64,000 bases of DNA from Balaenoptera acutorostrata. Taxonomy: Eukaryota; Chordata; Mammalia; Artiodactyla; Balaenopteridae. The DNA lies in the NCBI RefSeq assembly GCF_949987535.1, contig NC_080082.1:50816374-50880373 (forward strand). Reading direction: 5' to 3'. Both the position numbers and the translations under genes were made by a program. Under the pieces are notes generated by a model. It saw only the letters and a list, made by a program, of their open reading frames with translations, did not search any database and was not told where the DNA came from. Shown here in pieces: positions 27,878-40,240 of the stretch; the first letter of the stretch is position 1, and each line of letters opens with the position of its first letter.

Positions 27878-28250
27878 GGGGCTCCCCTGGTGGCGCAGTG
27901 GTTAAGAATCTGCCTGCCAATGCAGGGGACACAGGTTCTGGTCCAGGAAGATCCCACATGCCGCAGAGCAACTAAGCCCGTGCACCACAACTACTGAGCC
28001 TGGGCTCTAGAGTCTGTGAGCCACAACTACTGAAGCCCGCATGCCACAACTACTGAAGCCTGTGCGCCTAGACCCTGTACTCTGCAACAAGAGAAGCCAC
28101 CACAATGAGAAGCCCTCGCACAGCAACAAAGAGTAGCCCCCACTCGCCGCAACTAGAGAAAGCCTGTGCACAGGCATGAAGACCGAATGCAGCCAATAAA
28201 TAAATAAATAAATAGATAGATAAATAAATAAATAAATAAAATCTATAAAA
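27878..28250 (+). mobile_element. CHR-type SINE, long form
   Basis: Full body with repeated cacaactactgagcc units and a long (taaa)n tail containing gata units. The flanks agactgtact and agactatatt are a diverged duplication. Confidence 0.9.
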
Positions 28251-28775
28251 AGACTATATTAGGATGCAATAGAAAATCTGAACAGGCCAATAATGAGTAA
28301 AAAAAAGTGAATCAGTTATTAAAAACCTCCCAACACAGAGAACCCCAGGACCAGATGGTTTCACTGGCAAATTCTACCAAACATTTAAAGAATTAATGTC
28401 AATTGTTCTCAAACTCTTTCCAAAAACTGAAGAGGAGGAATATTTCCAAACTCATTTTACCACATCAGCGTTAACCTGATACCAAAGCCAGAAAAGGACA
28501 AGAAAAGAAAATGATAGATCAATATCCCTGATGAATGTAAATGCAAAACTTCTCAACAAAATATTAGTAAACTGAATTCAAGAACACATTAAAGGATTAA
28601 ACATCATGACCAAGTGGAATTTATCCCTGGAATGGAAGGATGATTCAACATTCACTAGTCAATAAATGATACTCCACAATAGAATAAAAGGTTAAAATCA
28701 CATGATCATCTCAATAGATGTAGAAAAATCATTTGACAAAATACAATGTCCTTTCATTATAAAAACCCTCAAGAG

Positions 28776-29134
28776 GGGGCTTCCCTGGTGGCGCAGTGGT
28801 TAAGAATCTGCCTGCCAATGCAGGAGACATGGGTTCGAGCCTTGGTCCAGGAAGATCCCACATGCCGCGGAGCAACTAAGCCCATGCGCCACAACTACTG
28901 AGCCTGTGTTCTACCACCCATGAGCCACACCTACTGAGCCCACATGCCACAACTACTGAAGCCTGTGCTCCTGAAGCCCATGCTCTGCAACAAGAGAAGC
29001 CACCACAATGAGAAGCTCGCACACTGCAATGAAGAGTAGCCCCCGCTCGCCACAACTAGAGAAAGCCCACAGGCAGCAATGAAGACCCAAAGCAGCCAAA
29101 AATAAATAAATAAATAAATAAATAAAAATATGTT
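28776..29134 (+). mobile_element. CHR-type SINE, long form
   Basis: Full length with an exact 14-bp duplication aaaaccctcaagag at 28762-28775 and 29135-29148. Confidence 0.95.
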
Positions 29135-30959
29135 AAAACCCTCAAGAGATTGGGTATAGAGGGACTATACCTCAACATAATAAAGGCCATATATGACAAA
29201 ACCACAGCTAACATCATACTCCACAGTGAAAAATTCAAAGTTTTCCCCTATGATCAGGAACAAGACAAGGATGCCCACTCTCACCACTTCTATTCAATAT
29301 AGTACTGGAAGTCCTAGCTAGAGCAATTAGGTAAGACAAAGAAATAAAAGGCATCCAAGTCAGAAAAAAAGTAGTAAAAGGGTTTATTTGTAGATTATAT
29401 GATTTCTATATATAGAAAATCTCAGACTCAACCAAAAAAACTGTTGGTACTAATCAACAAATTCACTAAAGTTGCAGGGTATAAAATCAACAAACAGAAA
29501 TCAGTTGCATTTCTATATAATATCAATGAAACATCTGAAAAAGAAATAGCCCATTCACAATAGTATCAAAACCAATAAAATACCTAGAAGTAAATTTAAC
29601 CAAGGAAGTGAAATATCTCTACAATAAAAACTATAAGACTTTGTTGAAAGAAATTGAAGAAGACACAAACAAATGGAAAGATATCTTGTGTTCATAGATT
29701 GGAAAAATTAATATTGTTAAAATGTCCATACTACCCAAAGCCATATATAGATTCAATGCAATCCATATCAAAATTCCAGTGGCATCTTTCACAGAAATAG
29801 AAAAAACAATCCTAAAGTTTGTAGGGAATCACAAAAGACCCCAAATTGTCAACACAATACAAGAAAGAAGAACAAAGCCAGAGGCATCATACCCCCTGAT
29901 TTCAAACTATACTACAAAGCTATAATATGAAACAGTATGCTAGTGGCATAAAGAGAGATACATAGCCCAATGGAACAGAATAGAGAGCACAGAATTAAAC
30001 CCCAACATACATGGTCAACTAATATTCAACAAGGGAGCCAAGCACCCTTGGTTTGGAATGGGGAAAAGGATAGTCTCTTCAACAGATGGTATCGGGAAAA
30101 CTAGATAACCACATGCGGAGAAATGAAATTGGATCTCTGTCATACATGACTAACAAAAATTAACTAGAAATGAATGGAAGACTTAAACGTAAGACTTGAT
30201 ACAATAAAATGCCTAGAAGAAAACATATAGAAGAAGCTCCTCAACACTGGTCTTGGTAATCAGTTTTTTGGATATGACACCAAAAGCAAAGGCAACAAGC
30301 AAAAATCAACAAGTGGGACCACATCAAATTTAAAAGCTTCTGCATAGCAAAAGAAACAAACAAAATGAACAGCAACCTAAAGAATGGGAGAAAATATCTG
30401 CAAATCATATATCTGATAAGGGGTTAATATCCAAAATATATAAGGAATTCATACTACTCAATAGCAAATAAAACAAACCATCTGATTAAAGAAATGGGCA
30501 GAGGAACTACATAGACATTTTTCTAAAGAAGGAATCCAAATGGCTAACAGGCACCTGAAAAGATGCTCAACACCACTAATCATCATGAAAATGCAAATGA
30601 AAACCACATTGACATATCACCTCACACTTGTTACAATGGCTATCATAAAGAAGACAAGAGATAACAAGTGTTGACAAGGATGTGGAGAAAGGAACCTCTT
30701 ATACACTGTTGGTGGGAATGTAAATTTGTTCAGCCACTAAGGAAAACAATATGGAAGTTCCTCAAAAAGTTAAAAATAGAACTACTATATGATCCAACAA
30801 TTCCACTTCTGGGTATATACCCAAAGATAATGAAAACAGGATACTGAAGAGATATATGCACTCCCATGTTTATTGCATCATTATTCTCAATAGCCAAGGT
30901 ATGGAAACAACCTAATTTCTCTTCAACAGTGAATGGATAAAAAAGAAGTGAGATATATA

Positions 30960-30968
<9 letters not shown>

Positions 30969-31012
<44 letters not shown>
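30969..31012. repeat. (CA)n microsatellite
   Basis: About 22 uninterrupted CA units grown inside the tatata/ttcag region of the old L1. Length suggests it is polymorphic. Confidence 0.95.
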
Positions 31013-31015
<3 letters not shown>

Positions 31016-31560
31016 GGAATATTATTCAGCCATGAGAAAGAAGGAAATCCTACCATTTTCACAACATGGATGGACCTTGAGGACTTTACGCTAAGCGAGA
31101 AAAATCAGAGAGAAAAAGACAAATACTGTATGTTATCACTTATATATGGAATCTAAAAAAAGCCAAATTCATAAGAACAAAGAGTGAAATGGTGGTTACC
31201 AGGGGGCTGGGGGCATAGGAGAGAGATTAAGGATACAAACTTGCACCTAGTAGATAAATAAGTCCTGGTGATCACTGGATCACCATTAGCACAGTACATT
31301 AGCACAGTACAGTGATTATATGCAACAAATTTGTATTATAAAACATCACACCGGCTAACAGACTAGCTCTTAATAACTCCCACCACAAAAAAGAAATGAT
31401 AATTATGTGACATGATAGAGGTGTTAGCTAATGCTACAATGGCAATCATATTGCAATATATGAATGTATCAAATCATCATGTTGTATACCTTAAACTTAC
31501 ACAATGTTATATATCAAATATAATTCAATGTAAAAACGAAATTAAATTCATAGTTTAAAA

Positions 31561-32180
31561 ATTCCAAACAGAGAAAATTCCAACCCAGATGGTTTTGCTA
31601 TTGAAGTCCACCAAATATTTAAAGAATACATAATGGGAATTCTGCATAATCTCTTCCAAAAAAACAGAAGGGAAAATGTCCTAACTCATTTTATGAGGCT
31701 AGCATTACTCTGATACCAAAACCAGACAAAGACACTACCAAAAAAAAAAAAAAAGTAAAAGCACAGACCAATACCCTTGTTAACATAGACACAAATCTGC
31801 TCAACAAAAAGTTAGCAAATCAAAACCAGCAATACAGTATGTATCACAAGCAAGTTGGGTTTATCCCAGGAATGCAAAGCTGGTTTAATATTCAGAAATC
31901 AATTAATGTAATCCACCATATTAAACTAAAAAAAAGAAAAACCATATGATCACATCAACTTATGCAGAAAAAGCATTTGACAAAATTTAAGGTCTATTCA
32001 TAATAGAAACTCTCAGCAACCTAGGAGTAGAAATGACTTTTCTTAGCCTAATAGAGGACCTAACACTAGTGGTTAAAGATTGAATGCCTTCTCTCCCAGA
32101 TCAGGGATAAGACAATGATGTCCACTCTCATTGCTCCTATTCAACATCATACTGGATGTCCTAGCCAGTGAAATAATAAT
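31561..32180 (+). mobile_element. Sense L1 ORF2 fragment
   Basis: Contains gttgggtttatcccaggaat, cagaaaaagcatttgacaaa and atcatactggatgtcctagc, all mid-ORF2. Interrupted frames throughout. Confidence 0.75.
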
Positions 32181-32775
32181 AATAATAATAATAATACCCC
32201 AATGTTCATTGCAGCACTATTTACAATAGCCAGGACATGGAAACAACCTAGATGTCCATCAACAGAGGAATGGATAAATAAGATGTGATACATATATACA
32301 ATGGAATATTACTCAGCCATAAAAAGGAACGAAATTGGGTCATTTGTAGAGATGTGGGTGGACTGAGAGTCTGTCATACAGAGTGAAGTAAGTCAGAAAG
32401 AGAAAAACAAATATTGTATATTAACACATATATGTGGAATCTAGAAACATGGTACAGATGAACCTACTTCCAGGGCAGGAATAGAGACGCAGACGTAGAG
32501 AATGGACATGTGGACACAGGGGGGAAGGCGAGGGTGGGACAAATTGGGAGATTAGGATTGACATATATACAATACCATGTGTAAAACAGATAGCTAGTGG
32601 GAACCTGCTATAAAGCACAGGAAGCTCAACTCGGTGCTCTGTGATGACCTAGATGGGTGGGATGGGGGGGTGGGAGAGAGGTCCAAGAGGGAGGGGATAT
32701 ATGCATACCTATAGCTGATTCACTTCATTGTACAACAGAAACTAACACAACATTGTCAAGCAATTATACTCCAAT
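32181..32775 (+). mobile_element. Younger L1 3' end
   Basis: From cccaatgttcattgcagcac to the cetartiodactyl 3' terminus (gcaattatactccaataata). It sits in a (aat)n context at its left edge and has an aat-type tail. The same 3' end occurs at 124-260 and at 58.3-58.5 kb. Confidence 0.85.
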
Positions 32776-32862
32776 AATAATAATAATGATAATAATAACA
32801 ACAATGATAACAATATGAAGAAGAAGGAGAAGAAGAAGCAGCAGAAACAGAAGCAGCATACT
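32776..32862. repeat. Compound trinucleotide repeat (TAA/GAA/GCA)
   Basis: The L1 tail has expanded into (taa)n with ataaca variants, then gaagaagaaggagaagaaga, then gcagcagaaacagaagcagc. All are triplet repeats in phase. Confidence 0.85.
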
Positions 32863-33472
32863 GTGGAACACAGTATGGTGGTTCGTCAAAAAAATTAAAC
32901 ATTTAATTACCATATGATCCAGTAATTCCACTTCTAGGTATACCCACAAATTAATTGAAAGCAGGGTTTCAAAGATATGTTTGTATACCATGTTCACAGC
33001 ACCATTACTCACAACAACCAGAAGATGGAAACAACCCACATGTCCTTCAAGAGATAAACGGATAAACAAAATATGGTATAAACATACAATGAAATATTAT
33101 TCAGCCTTCAAAAGGAATGAAATTCTGATATAGGCTACAACATGGATGAACCATGAAAGCATTATATACTAAGTTAAATAAGCCAGGCAGAAAAGAACAA
33201 ATATTGTATGGTTCTGCTTACATGAGGTACCTAGAATAGTCAGATTTATAGAGACAGAAAGTAGTATAGTGGTTACCAGAAGGGAGAGGGGATCACTAAT
33301 TATTGTTTAGTGTGTACAGAGTTTCAGGTTAGGATGATGAAAAAGTTCTGGAGATGGATAGTGGTGGTGGTTGGACAACAACGTGAATGTACTAATGCCA
33401 CTAAACTATACATTTAAAAATGATTAAAATGGTAAATTTTATGTTATGCATAATTTATCACATACACAAAAA
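32863..33472 (+). mobile_element. Older sense L1 3' end
   Basis: Runs from ctgtggaacacagtatggtg through aatattattcagccttcaaa to ggtaaattttatgttatgca and an A-rich end. Confidence 0.75.
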
Positions 33473-33805
33473 AGATAGGCCTAGCATGGAAACAAATCTG
33501 TTGGTCATGAGTCAGTAAATGTTGCTGAAGCCATCGTAGTGGGATATAGTTGCTCAAAAAGAAAAAAATTACAGATTAAGAGAAGATGGTCAATAACAGA
33601 ATCCTAACTTTAAGAAGGCAAGTGGAAAAACAATTCACTAATGTTTTTGTTGCTGTTATTATTTGTTTTAGTGATCAGAGGATTAGAAGTAGAAAAATGA
33701 AAGAGAGGTTTGAAGGAAGTCAAGGAAATTGTCAAGAATGGGGTTGTGATACCTTTCTGAAAAGAAATGTAATGAACACAAAGATCTTGGATATGCATCA
33801 TCATA
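33473..33805. other. Intergenic, no gene seen
   Basis: Possible single-copy DNA between L1 fragments. The 74-codon + frame has no recognisable motif. Confidence 0.4.
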
Positions 33806-35040
33806 ACTAGATCTGTAGGATAAAATCCCAGAGGTGGGATTGCTCAGTCAAAGGATAAATGCAATTGGAATTTTGAAAGATGCTGCCAAATTGCCTTCCA
33901 AATAGTTTGTACCAATCGCAGTCCCTCTTAACAAGGTAAGTTTTCAAATTTTGGGAATATTTGCCATTCAAGTCTATAAGAAACAGTATCTCTACATAGT
34001 TTTAATGGCATTTATCTTCCTATGAATGAGGTGGAGTGTATTTTCATATACTTGAGAACAATATGTAGACTCTGTTCTGAGTATTTTTTGTTAATCTCGT
34101 TCTCAGTTTTTACTGGGTTGTTAGTCTTTTTTGTTTAATCAACTTTTTGAGTGCTCCTTATATACTAGGGAGATTAGCTATTTGTTTGTAACAAAAAATG
34201 CAAATTTTTTCCAGCTTGTCACTTTAACTTTTTTTTTTTTTCATGTAGTAGCAATGATCAATCTTTTACGTCTTGGTTTTGGGATTTTGAAGTTAGGAAG
34301 GCCTTCCTCATTCCATGGTTATAAATTAATTCAAGCTTTCAGTCTTTGTAATTTATTTATTTTTTTGTTTAAGTTTTAAGTTTTGACCCATTTGGAGTTA
34401 ATTCTGGATTCAGTACATGGCATAATCTATTTTTTTTTCCAGAAAGGCTACCAAATTGTTTCTATTACCATTATTGAAAAGTCCATTTTTTCCAACTGAT
34501 TTGAGATGCCCCATTCACCAGACACTAAAATTCTTTATTTGGTTCCATTTTTGAATTCTCTGTTCTGTTCCACTGGTCTGTCCAGTCAGATAACAAGCCC
34601 GCATTATTTCAATTCTTGAAGTTTTAGGGTATGTTTTGGTGATCGGGTAAGACTAGCCCCAACTGCCTCCCACTGCTTTTTTTTCCCCCCAGATATACTG
34701 TCTATTCCTACCTTTGTCATTCCACTTGAACTTTAGAATAACCCCTATTTAGAAAAATATATTCTTTTCAATGGGATCATATTAAATTCATAAATTAATT
34801 TTAAATGACATGTTTATGATGTTAAAGATTTCTATTCAAGAATATGGTATAACTTTTCATTTGTTAATTCTTTGTGTGTCCTTCATAGTGTTTAAGTTTT
34901 TTATGTAGGTTTTATTTATTTCTTGCTAAGATAATTCTTAAGCATTTTATCCTATTCCAAGGTTTTGTTTGTACATATGAAGTTTATTTACACGAATTTT
35001 ATACCCAACAACCGTATTTTCTCCTTTTATTTAAAACTAC
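33806..35040 (-). mobile_element. Old antisense L1
   Basis: Antisense phrases such as ggtgggattgctcagtcaaa, gacccatttggagttaattc and ctgttctgttccactggtct identify L1 ORF2 and flank. Confidence 0.65.
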
Positions 35041-36114
35041 ATTAAAAGTAACTGTAGTAAAATTCTTGGAGAAAGTATCTTTGCAATTAGAAGCAATTTA
35101 TTTCTACACCTAACAAAATCCACCTGGCCTGGCGGGGGGGTAACCAGAAAAAATTAGTAAATCCGTTGATCTGACTAGGCTCCTTGAAGAACTTTAAACT
35201 TAAATTCCTTGATCTCTCTAGACCATGGTGTTTTCATCAGAAAATGGGAATAACACTCCCTAATTCACTTCTCTGCTTGTTTCCAATGGCCGATACTGCT
35301 CATCAAACTTTAAAGTCATTTCTTAGTCCAAGACTTCACAAATCAGCTCCCTTAGACCTAAACCCCTCCCCCAGGACATTAAAAGAACACGTAAGATTGA
35401 ATGGCTATGACTCCAGGGTCTGGGCTTTAAGCAAGAGCAAGCACCCCATTAAAAAAAAAAGAAAATAGAAAAAAAGTTCCTTTCAAACCGACTTTCTTTT
35501 TAACGAAAGCGCTGTTTTTATTTCTATTCCAAAATTGACGCTTCTGGTTGAACATAAAAGTCAAGCTTTCAATAATTTATTAGCTCAATTACGTAACCTT
35601 TCTCCCATCAAATCTAAAAAAAAAAAGAAAGAAAAGGCTTCCAGATCTATCCTTCTTGTTATTGTTTTACAATGAGGCTCAGAGATTATTTTCCAGTATA
35701 CAATCCCAGTCATACATACGGTGATACTCATTTAAATTATCAATTACACAGACACACACACACACAGTTCTGTTCCTGCCCCTCTCTACTACCCCTGACA
35801 CCCTAAGTCACACACATCCGGGCTTTCGTTACTTGCCTCCTGCACAACCTGCCTCACCGCCCCCTCATTCTCCTCACTCCCCGACTACCACAGAGAAATC
35901 AGTAAGTAGCACAGAATAGCATCAACCCCCTTCGCAGCATCGGAAACGCATCCCTTTCGGTTTACCCCTCCCTGTTTCACGTTTAGCGATTCCTCCCCCT
36001 TCAACCTCCCCAATAACTTTGCAGGTTCCTGGTTTCCTCCCCTTTGTCCTCCCTGACTAGATTTCAGAAGCTCAGGTCTCAGAAGCCCTCTGCAGTGAGG
36101 AACCCCCAAACCAA
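35041..36114. other. Upstream of the ZNF566 promoter, mostly single-copy
   Basis: No clear gene. 35205-35265 may be a MIR piece (catcagaaaatgggaataac). A (CA)n tract lies at about 35750-35766. From about 35.9 kb the DNA becomes C-rich, leading into the CpG island. Confidence 0.4.
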
Positions 36115-36270
36115 ACTCACGCCCGAAAAGCCAAAACGGCGACCCAGGATGCCTGCGCACTCCTTGGGCGCAGGGACACTCCCAGAAATCTCCGGGGTGT
36201 GACCAAGCGCAGGCTGTGAAGAATCAAGACGAATTTCAAACGACCCATCCACCGCTTTTCCTGCTCCCTA

Positions 36271-36289
36271 ACTACATTTCCCAGAAGGC
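36271..36289 (+). promoter_or_regulatory. ZNF143/STAF-like site, copy 1
   Basis: actacatttcccagaaggc differs little from the known ACTACAATTCCCAGAATGC-type motif. Confidence 0.75.
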
Positions 36290-36531
36290 TCGGCTGTGCA
36301 AATTATCTCCCTTTGCAGACTAGTTCTTTTCTTCCAGAGCCTGTTCAACTCCAGGGGATAGTAGGGCGGGCCCGGAAGATCCATTTTCAAACGCTTCAGA
36401 GTGAACTTCTTTGGGAGTCACGGCCCGAGGCTGAGCCACGCTCCGTGAGGCCTCCGATGCGCGGTTTGATGACGGAATGCGATCCTTTCGGCTGGGTCGC
36501 TGCTGAGCTCTGAGAGGAATCCAGGAGGCCG

Positions 36532-36543
36532 GCGGCCATCTTG
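36532..36543 (-). promoter_or_regulatory. YY1-like site
   Basis: gcggccatcttg is, on the minus strand, caagatggccgc, which matches the YY1 core AAGATGGC. Such sites are common at or just after start sites of CpG-island genes. Confidence 0.65.
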
Positions 36544-36564
36544 CTCACCGCAAGGACGTCTCTG

Positions 36565-36583
36565 ACTACACTTCCCAGAGGAC
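36565..36583 (+). promoter_or_regulatory. ZNF143/STAF-like site, copy 2
   Basis: actacacttcccagaggac matches the left and centre of the ZNF143 motif and has the same orientation as copy 1, 294 bp downstream of it. Confidence 0.65.
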
Positions 36584-36599
36584 TTCTCGGCAAGAACGT

Positions 36600-36773
36600 T
36601 ATTCTCGCGCGAATTCAGCCTCAAAGTCACGCGCTGGCGGGACCCTCAGGTCTGCACAGACGACTGTTAAGAGTCCTTTGGAAGGTTCTGCTGCTTTGGA
36701 AGCTTGGAAGACCTGAAGTGGGGAACCAGAGGAGAGGGCGGGACCGGAGCCTCGGCTTTGTACCGCTGAGGGG
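36600..36773 (+). other. ZNF566: ZNF566 exon 1, non-coding (5' edge uncertain)
   Basis: The end is set by the donor ggg|gtgagt at 36774, a strong splice site just where the CpG island fades. The 5' edge is a guess from the promoter motifs. No conserved coding frame is visible, as expected for a KRAB-ZNF leader exon. Confidence 0.6.
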
Positions 36774-36780
36774 GTGAGTT

Positions 36781-37340
36781 TGAAATTGTGTGATTGTGTC
36801 TGTGTAGTGGTATGTGATGAATGAACGCGTGATTGTGTCTGGCTGTTCCTGTAGTGAGCGTGTGTGTGGTTCCAGTGATAATCGTGTACAGCACAATCTG
36901 AGAGCCTGTGACTGTGCTGGTGTGATGGGATGTGACCCGGTGATGTGCGTGTAATCACGTGCGGCATTGTATGTAGGGGTGTGAGGAGCTTGTGACTCGG
37001 TGGATGTGATAGCGTTTGTCCCCGTAGAGGGGTGTGACTGTGCGACTGTGGGCTGCAGAGTACACGTGGGGGCACCTGTGGATACTGTGTGGTTTTAATC
37101 TGTGGTTAGTGTGATTGTGACTGTGCGACCATGTGCAGGTGTGCAGTGCCTGTGACAGTGCCGGTTGTGACTGACTGTCCTCTTGGTAAATGTGTGATTG
37201 TGCTTATGTGACCATTTGAGGCCCTGGGTATGCGGCCCTGTTGTTGGGTTGTGGGTTATCTCTAGCTGTATGTCACCATGGTGATTTAAGTTTGTGTGTG
37301 ATTATGTTTGTGTGACTGGCTAAATGTTTGAAGTTTTTTC
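36781..37340 (+). repeat. Degenerate GT-rich repeat at the start of intron 1
   Basis: Loose units of gtgtgattgtg, gtgactgtg and tgtgatg recur for over 500 bp, giving strong G+T bias on the + strand. No exact period. The 158-codon minus-strand frame that overlaps it (36599-37075) is an effect of this bias. Confidence 0.65.
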
Positions 37341-37344
37341 GCTT

Positions 37345-40240
37345 GTGTTTACCTCTTTCAGCATTATACTGTAGTTTCCCCCCGTTTTTAAACTTTATAT
37401 GAATGCTGCCATACTGTCTTTTATCTCTTACTTTGCTTATTTGTACAACTGTTTTTGAGAATTATGCATATTAGATATAATAGTGGTTCATTTGTTTTCC
37501 TTGCTATATTGTATTCCATCCCTTTAAAGTATACTACTATTATTCATCCCTTCTAGTAATGATGGGCATTTGAGTTATTTCTAGTTTTTGACTTTATAGA
37601 CTATGCTGCCAGGAGCATTCTTTTACATAGGGTACACATGCATGAGTTTACCTACCAATGGAGTTGCTAGGTCATATATCTTCCACTTTACCAAATAGTG
37701 CCAAAATATTTACAAAAGAGGGTGCCAGATTTATATTTGCACAGCAGTGTTTGAAACATCTCATTGCTCCATGTCGCTACCAAAACATGGTTCTGATAGT
37801 TTTTTTTAAACATTTTTATGACATATAGCATATTTACAGTAAAGTGCACAAATCTTCAGTATACAGCGATAAAACAGTTTCCTGGATCAACATAAAGAAC
37901 TTTGCCAGCACCCCAGAAGTTTCCCTCATGCCCCTTCCCAGTTATTCCTCTCCTAGAATCAATATTCAGAATTCTATAACCATTAATTAATTTTACCCAT
38001 TCTTGAATTTCATATATAAATGGAATTATATGGCATGTGTTCTTTTATGCCTGGCTTCTTTTGTTCCACGTTATGTCTATGAGATTCATCTATGTTTTTG
38101 AGTGTAATTGTACTTAGTTCTCATTACATTTCGGGGTATATTGCAATTTATTAATTGATTACACTGTTCAGGGACATTTGATATTTTCTAATTTGGGGCT
38201 ATTACGAATTGTGTTGCTGCTATGAACATTCTACTGTGGTTTTGGTGAACACGTAAATGCTCTTCTCTTGAGTAAATATTTAGGAGTGGAATTGCTAGAT
38301 CATTGGGCAGGCATGTTTAATGGATACTACCAATATCTCATGTTGTACCAATTTACATTCCATCCAGTAATGTATGAGAGTTTCAGGTGTTCCACATCGT
38401 CTCCATTATTTGAAATTATCAATCTTTTAACTATTCTGGTGGATGTGTAGTGGAATTTCATCACAGTTTTAATTTGCATTTCCCTGGTGTGTAATGATGT
38501 TCAGCACCTTTTCATATCTTTATTGGCCATTTGAATATCCAATTTTTAAAAGTGTTCTCTTGTCCTTTTAATTTTTTTCATTAAAAAAACTTTTTTTTTT
38601 TTTTTAAAGGATTTTCTTATTTATTTATTTATTTATTTATTTATTTTTGGCTGTGTTGGGTCTTCGGTTCGTGCGAGGGCTTTCTCCAGTTGCGGCAAGC
38701 GGGGGCCACTCTTCATCGCGGTGCGGGGACCGCTCTTCATCGCGGTGCGCGGGCCTTTCTCTATCGCGGCCCCTCCCGTCGTGGGGCACAGGCTCCAGAC
38801 GCGCAGGCTCAGCAATTGTGGCTCACGGGCCCAGCTGCTCCGTGGCATGTGGGATCTTCCCAGACCAGGGCTCGAACCCGTGTCCCCTGCATTAGCAGGC
38901 AGATTCTCAACCACTGCGCCACCAGGGAAGCCCAAAAAAACTTTTTATTTTCATATTGTAAACATAGTGCAAAGAATTCCAATATACTCTTCACTCAGGT
39001 GTCCACAGTACAATTATGAAAACCAGGAAATTTACCCTGATACAAAACATTTGCTAATTTACAAACCTTATTTAAATTTTGCTAATTGTCTTATCAGTGC
39101 CCTGTTCTGTTCCAGAATCCGATCTAAGTTCCCAGATTGATTTAGTTGTCTTGTTTTGTTAGTCTCTTCCCATCTGACATAGTTCTTTAGTCCTTTTTGT
39201 CTTTTATGACCTTGACACTTTTGAGGAGCACTGGCCAGTTATTTTGTAGAATGTCTTTCATTTGGATTTGTCTGCTGTTTCCTCGTGACTAAATTTAGAC
39301 TATGCATTTTTGGCAAAAAGATCACAGAAATGATGTTGTGTTCTTCTCAATGTGTCATATCAGGAGTTATATCAGTATATCTCATTATTGGTAATGTTAA
39401 CTTTGATCACTTGGTTAAAGGTGGTGTCTGCCTGGTTTCTCCTTTGTAAAATTACTGTATTCCTCTTTTTAATTAATAAGTATCTCGTGGGGAGGTGCTT
39501 TGGGACTATGCAAAAATACTGTTTCTCATTATACTTTCACTCATTAATTTTAATATCCATTGATAATTCTTATCTGTAACAATTATTACTGTGATGTTTG
39601 CCTAGTGCTGATTTTCCATCATTCCTTCTACATTTATTAATTTAAATTCTAGTGTAAAGAAGAGTTGTCCCTTATTCCTCTTATGTGTTCAATTATTTAT
39701 GAACTCATAGATATATATATATTATTCTATGAGTTCATAATCTATTATTGTTACATATTTTGTTGCTCAAATTGTCCCAGATTTGGCCACTAGGAACTCC
39801 TTCAGTTTGACTTCTGTGTCCTTTCAACATGCCATTATTTTTTTGAGCACTGTCTTACTTTCTGGCACCAATATGTTCCAGGCTTGTATTTTTCCCTCCT
39901 CTAGCCCTGGAATCAGCAGTTTCTCCAAGGATCCCTGGTTTCTTTTATTGGAGAGTGGATTTATAAACCAAGCTCTGGGCACTTGGTGTGCTCATTTCTA
40001 TCTGGGTGTAATTCCTCTAGTTCCTGGCAACGGACAGAGCTAGAAGATAAGCAAATGTATATACACACATCTCTATCTACCTATCTATCTATCTATCTTT
40101 ATTTGTATATATTTAAAAACCACCAGTTCATACTCATACTTTCAATTCCAGTTCAATACCATGGGATTCTGTCAAGAACTGTGAAGTGTCTGAGATTTTA
40201 CCCTACTTATAAGTTAAAAGTTAGCTTGGGCAGCTTCACA
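37345..40240 (-). mobile_element. Old antisense L1, 3' end to late ORF2
   Basis: Intron 1. Phrases include ggaattatatggcatgtgtt, gggctattacgaattgtgtt and, at 39.8 kb, the L1M 3' UTR piece ctttcaacatgccattattt. More than one copy may be merged here. A SINE splits it. A (tcta)n repeat lies at about 40075-40098. Confidence 0.6.
38595..38933 (-). mobile_element. CHR-type SINE with internal duplication
   Basis: Full-length minus-strand copy flanked by aaaaaaactttt at 38583-38594 and 38934-38945. Near 38708-38748 the unit ctcttcatcgcggtgcg occurs twice in tandem, a small duplication not seen in the other copies. Confidence 0.92.

Larger units (their letters stand above)
26276..31560 (+). mobile_element. 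Long old sense L1, 5' region to 3' end
   Basis: Starts with an L1M-like 5' region (ctcccacagacacaccaaat, gtgactcctacatatcagg) and passes ORF2 start phrases at 27.6 kb (ttgacaaacctttagctaga), RT parts at 28.3-29.4 kb and late ORF2 at 29.7-31.0 kb. It ends with a 3' UTR near cataccttaaacttacacaa-like sequence at 31.5 kb. About 26760-26950 is a separate antisense L1-like piece. Three SINEs and a CA repeat interrupt it. No long frame survives. Confidence 0.75.
36115..36790 (+). promoter_or_regulatory. ZNF566: CpG-island promoter of the KRAB zinc-finger gene
   Basis: A sharp rise in G+C and CpG compared with the AT-rich surroundings. It contains two ZNF143-like sites, a YY1-like site and GC boxes (gggcggg at 36364-36370 and 36736-36742). 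There is no TATA box, as usual for this gene class, so start sites are probably spread. The island extends about 400 bp upstream of exon 1, so divergent transcription is possible. Confidence 0.85.

Noticed and set aside
30961..31012. Regular short repeats as a possible CRISPR array
   Set aside because: A simple CA microsatellite in a mammalian genome, with no repeat-spacer structure.
36599..37075. 158-codon minus-strand frame rich in His, Thr and Ser
   Set aside because: Caused by the GT-rich repeat and CpG island. No domain, no good start and low complexity.
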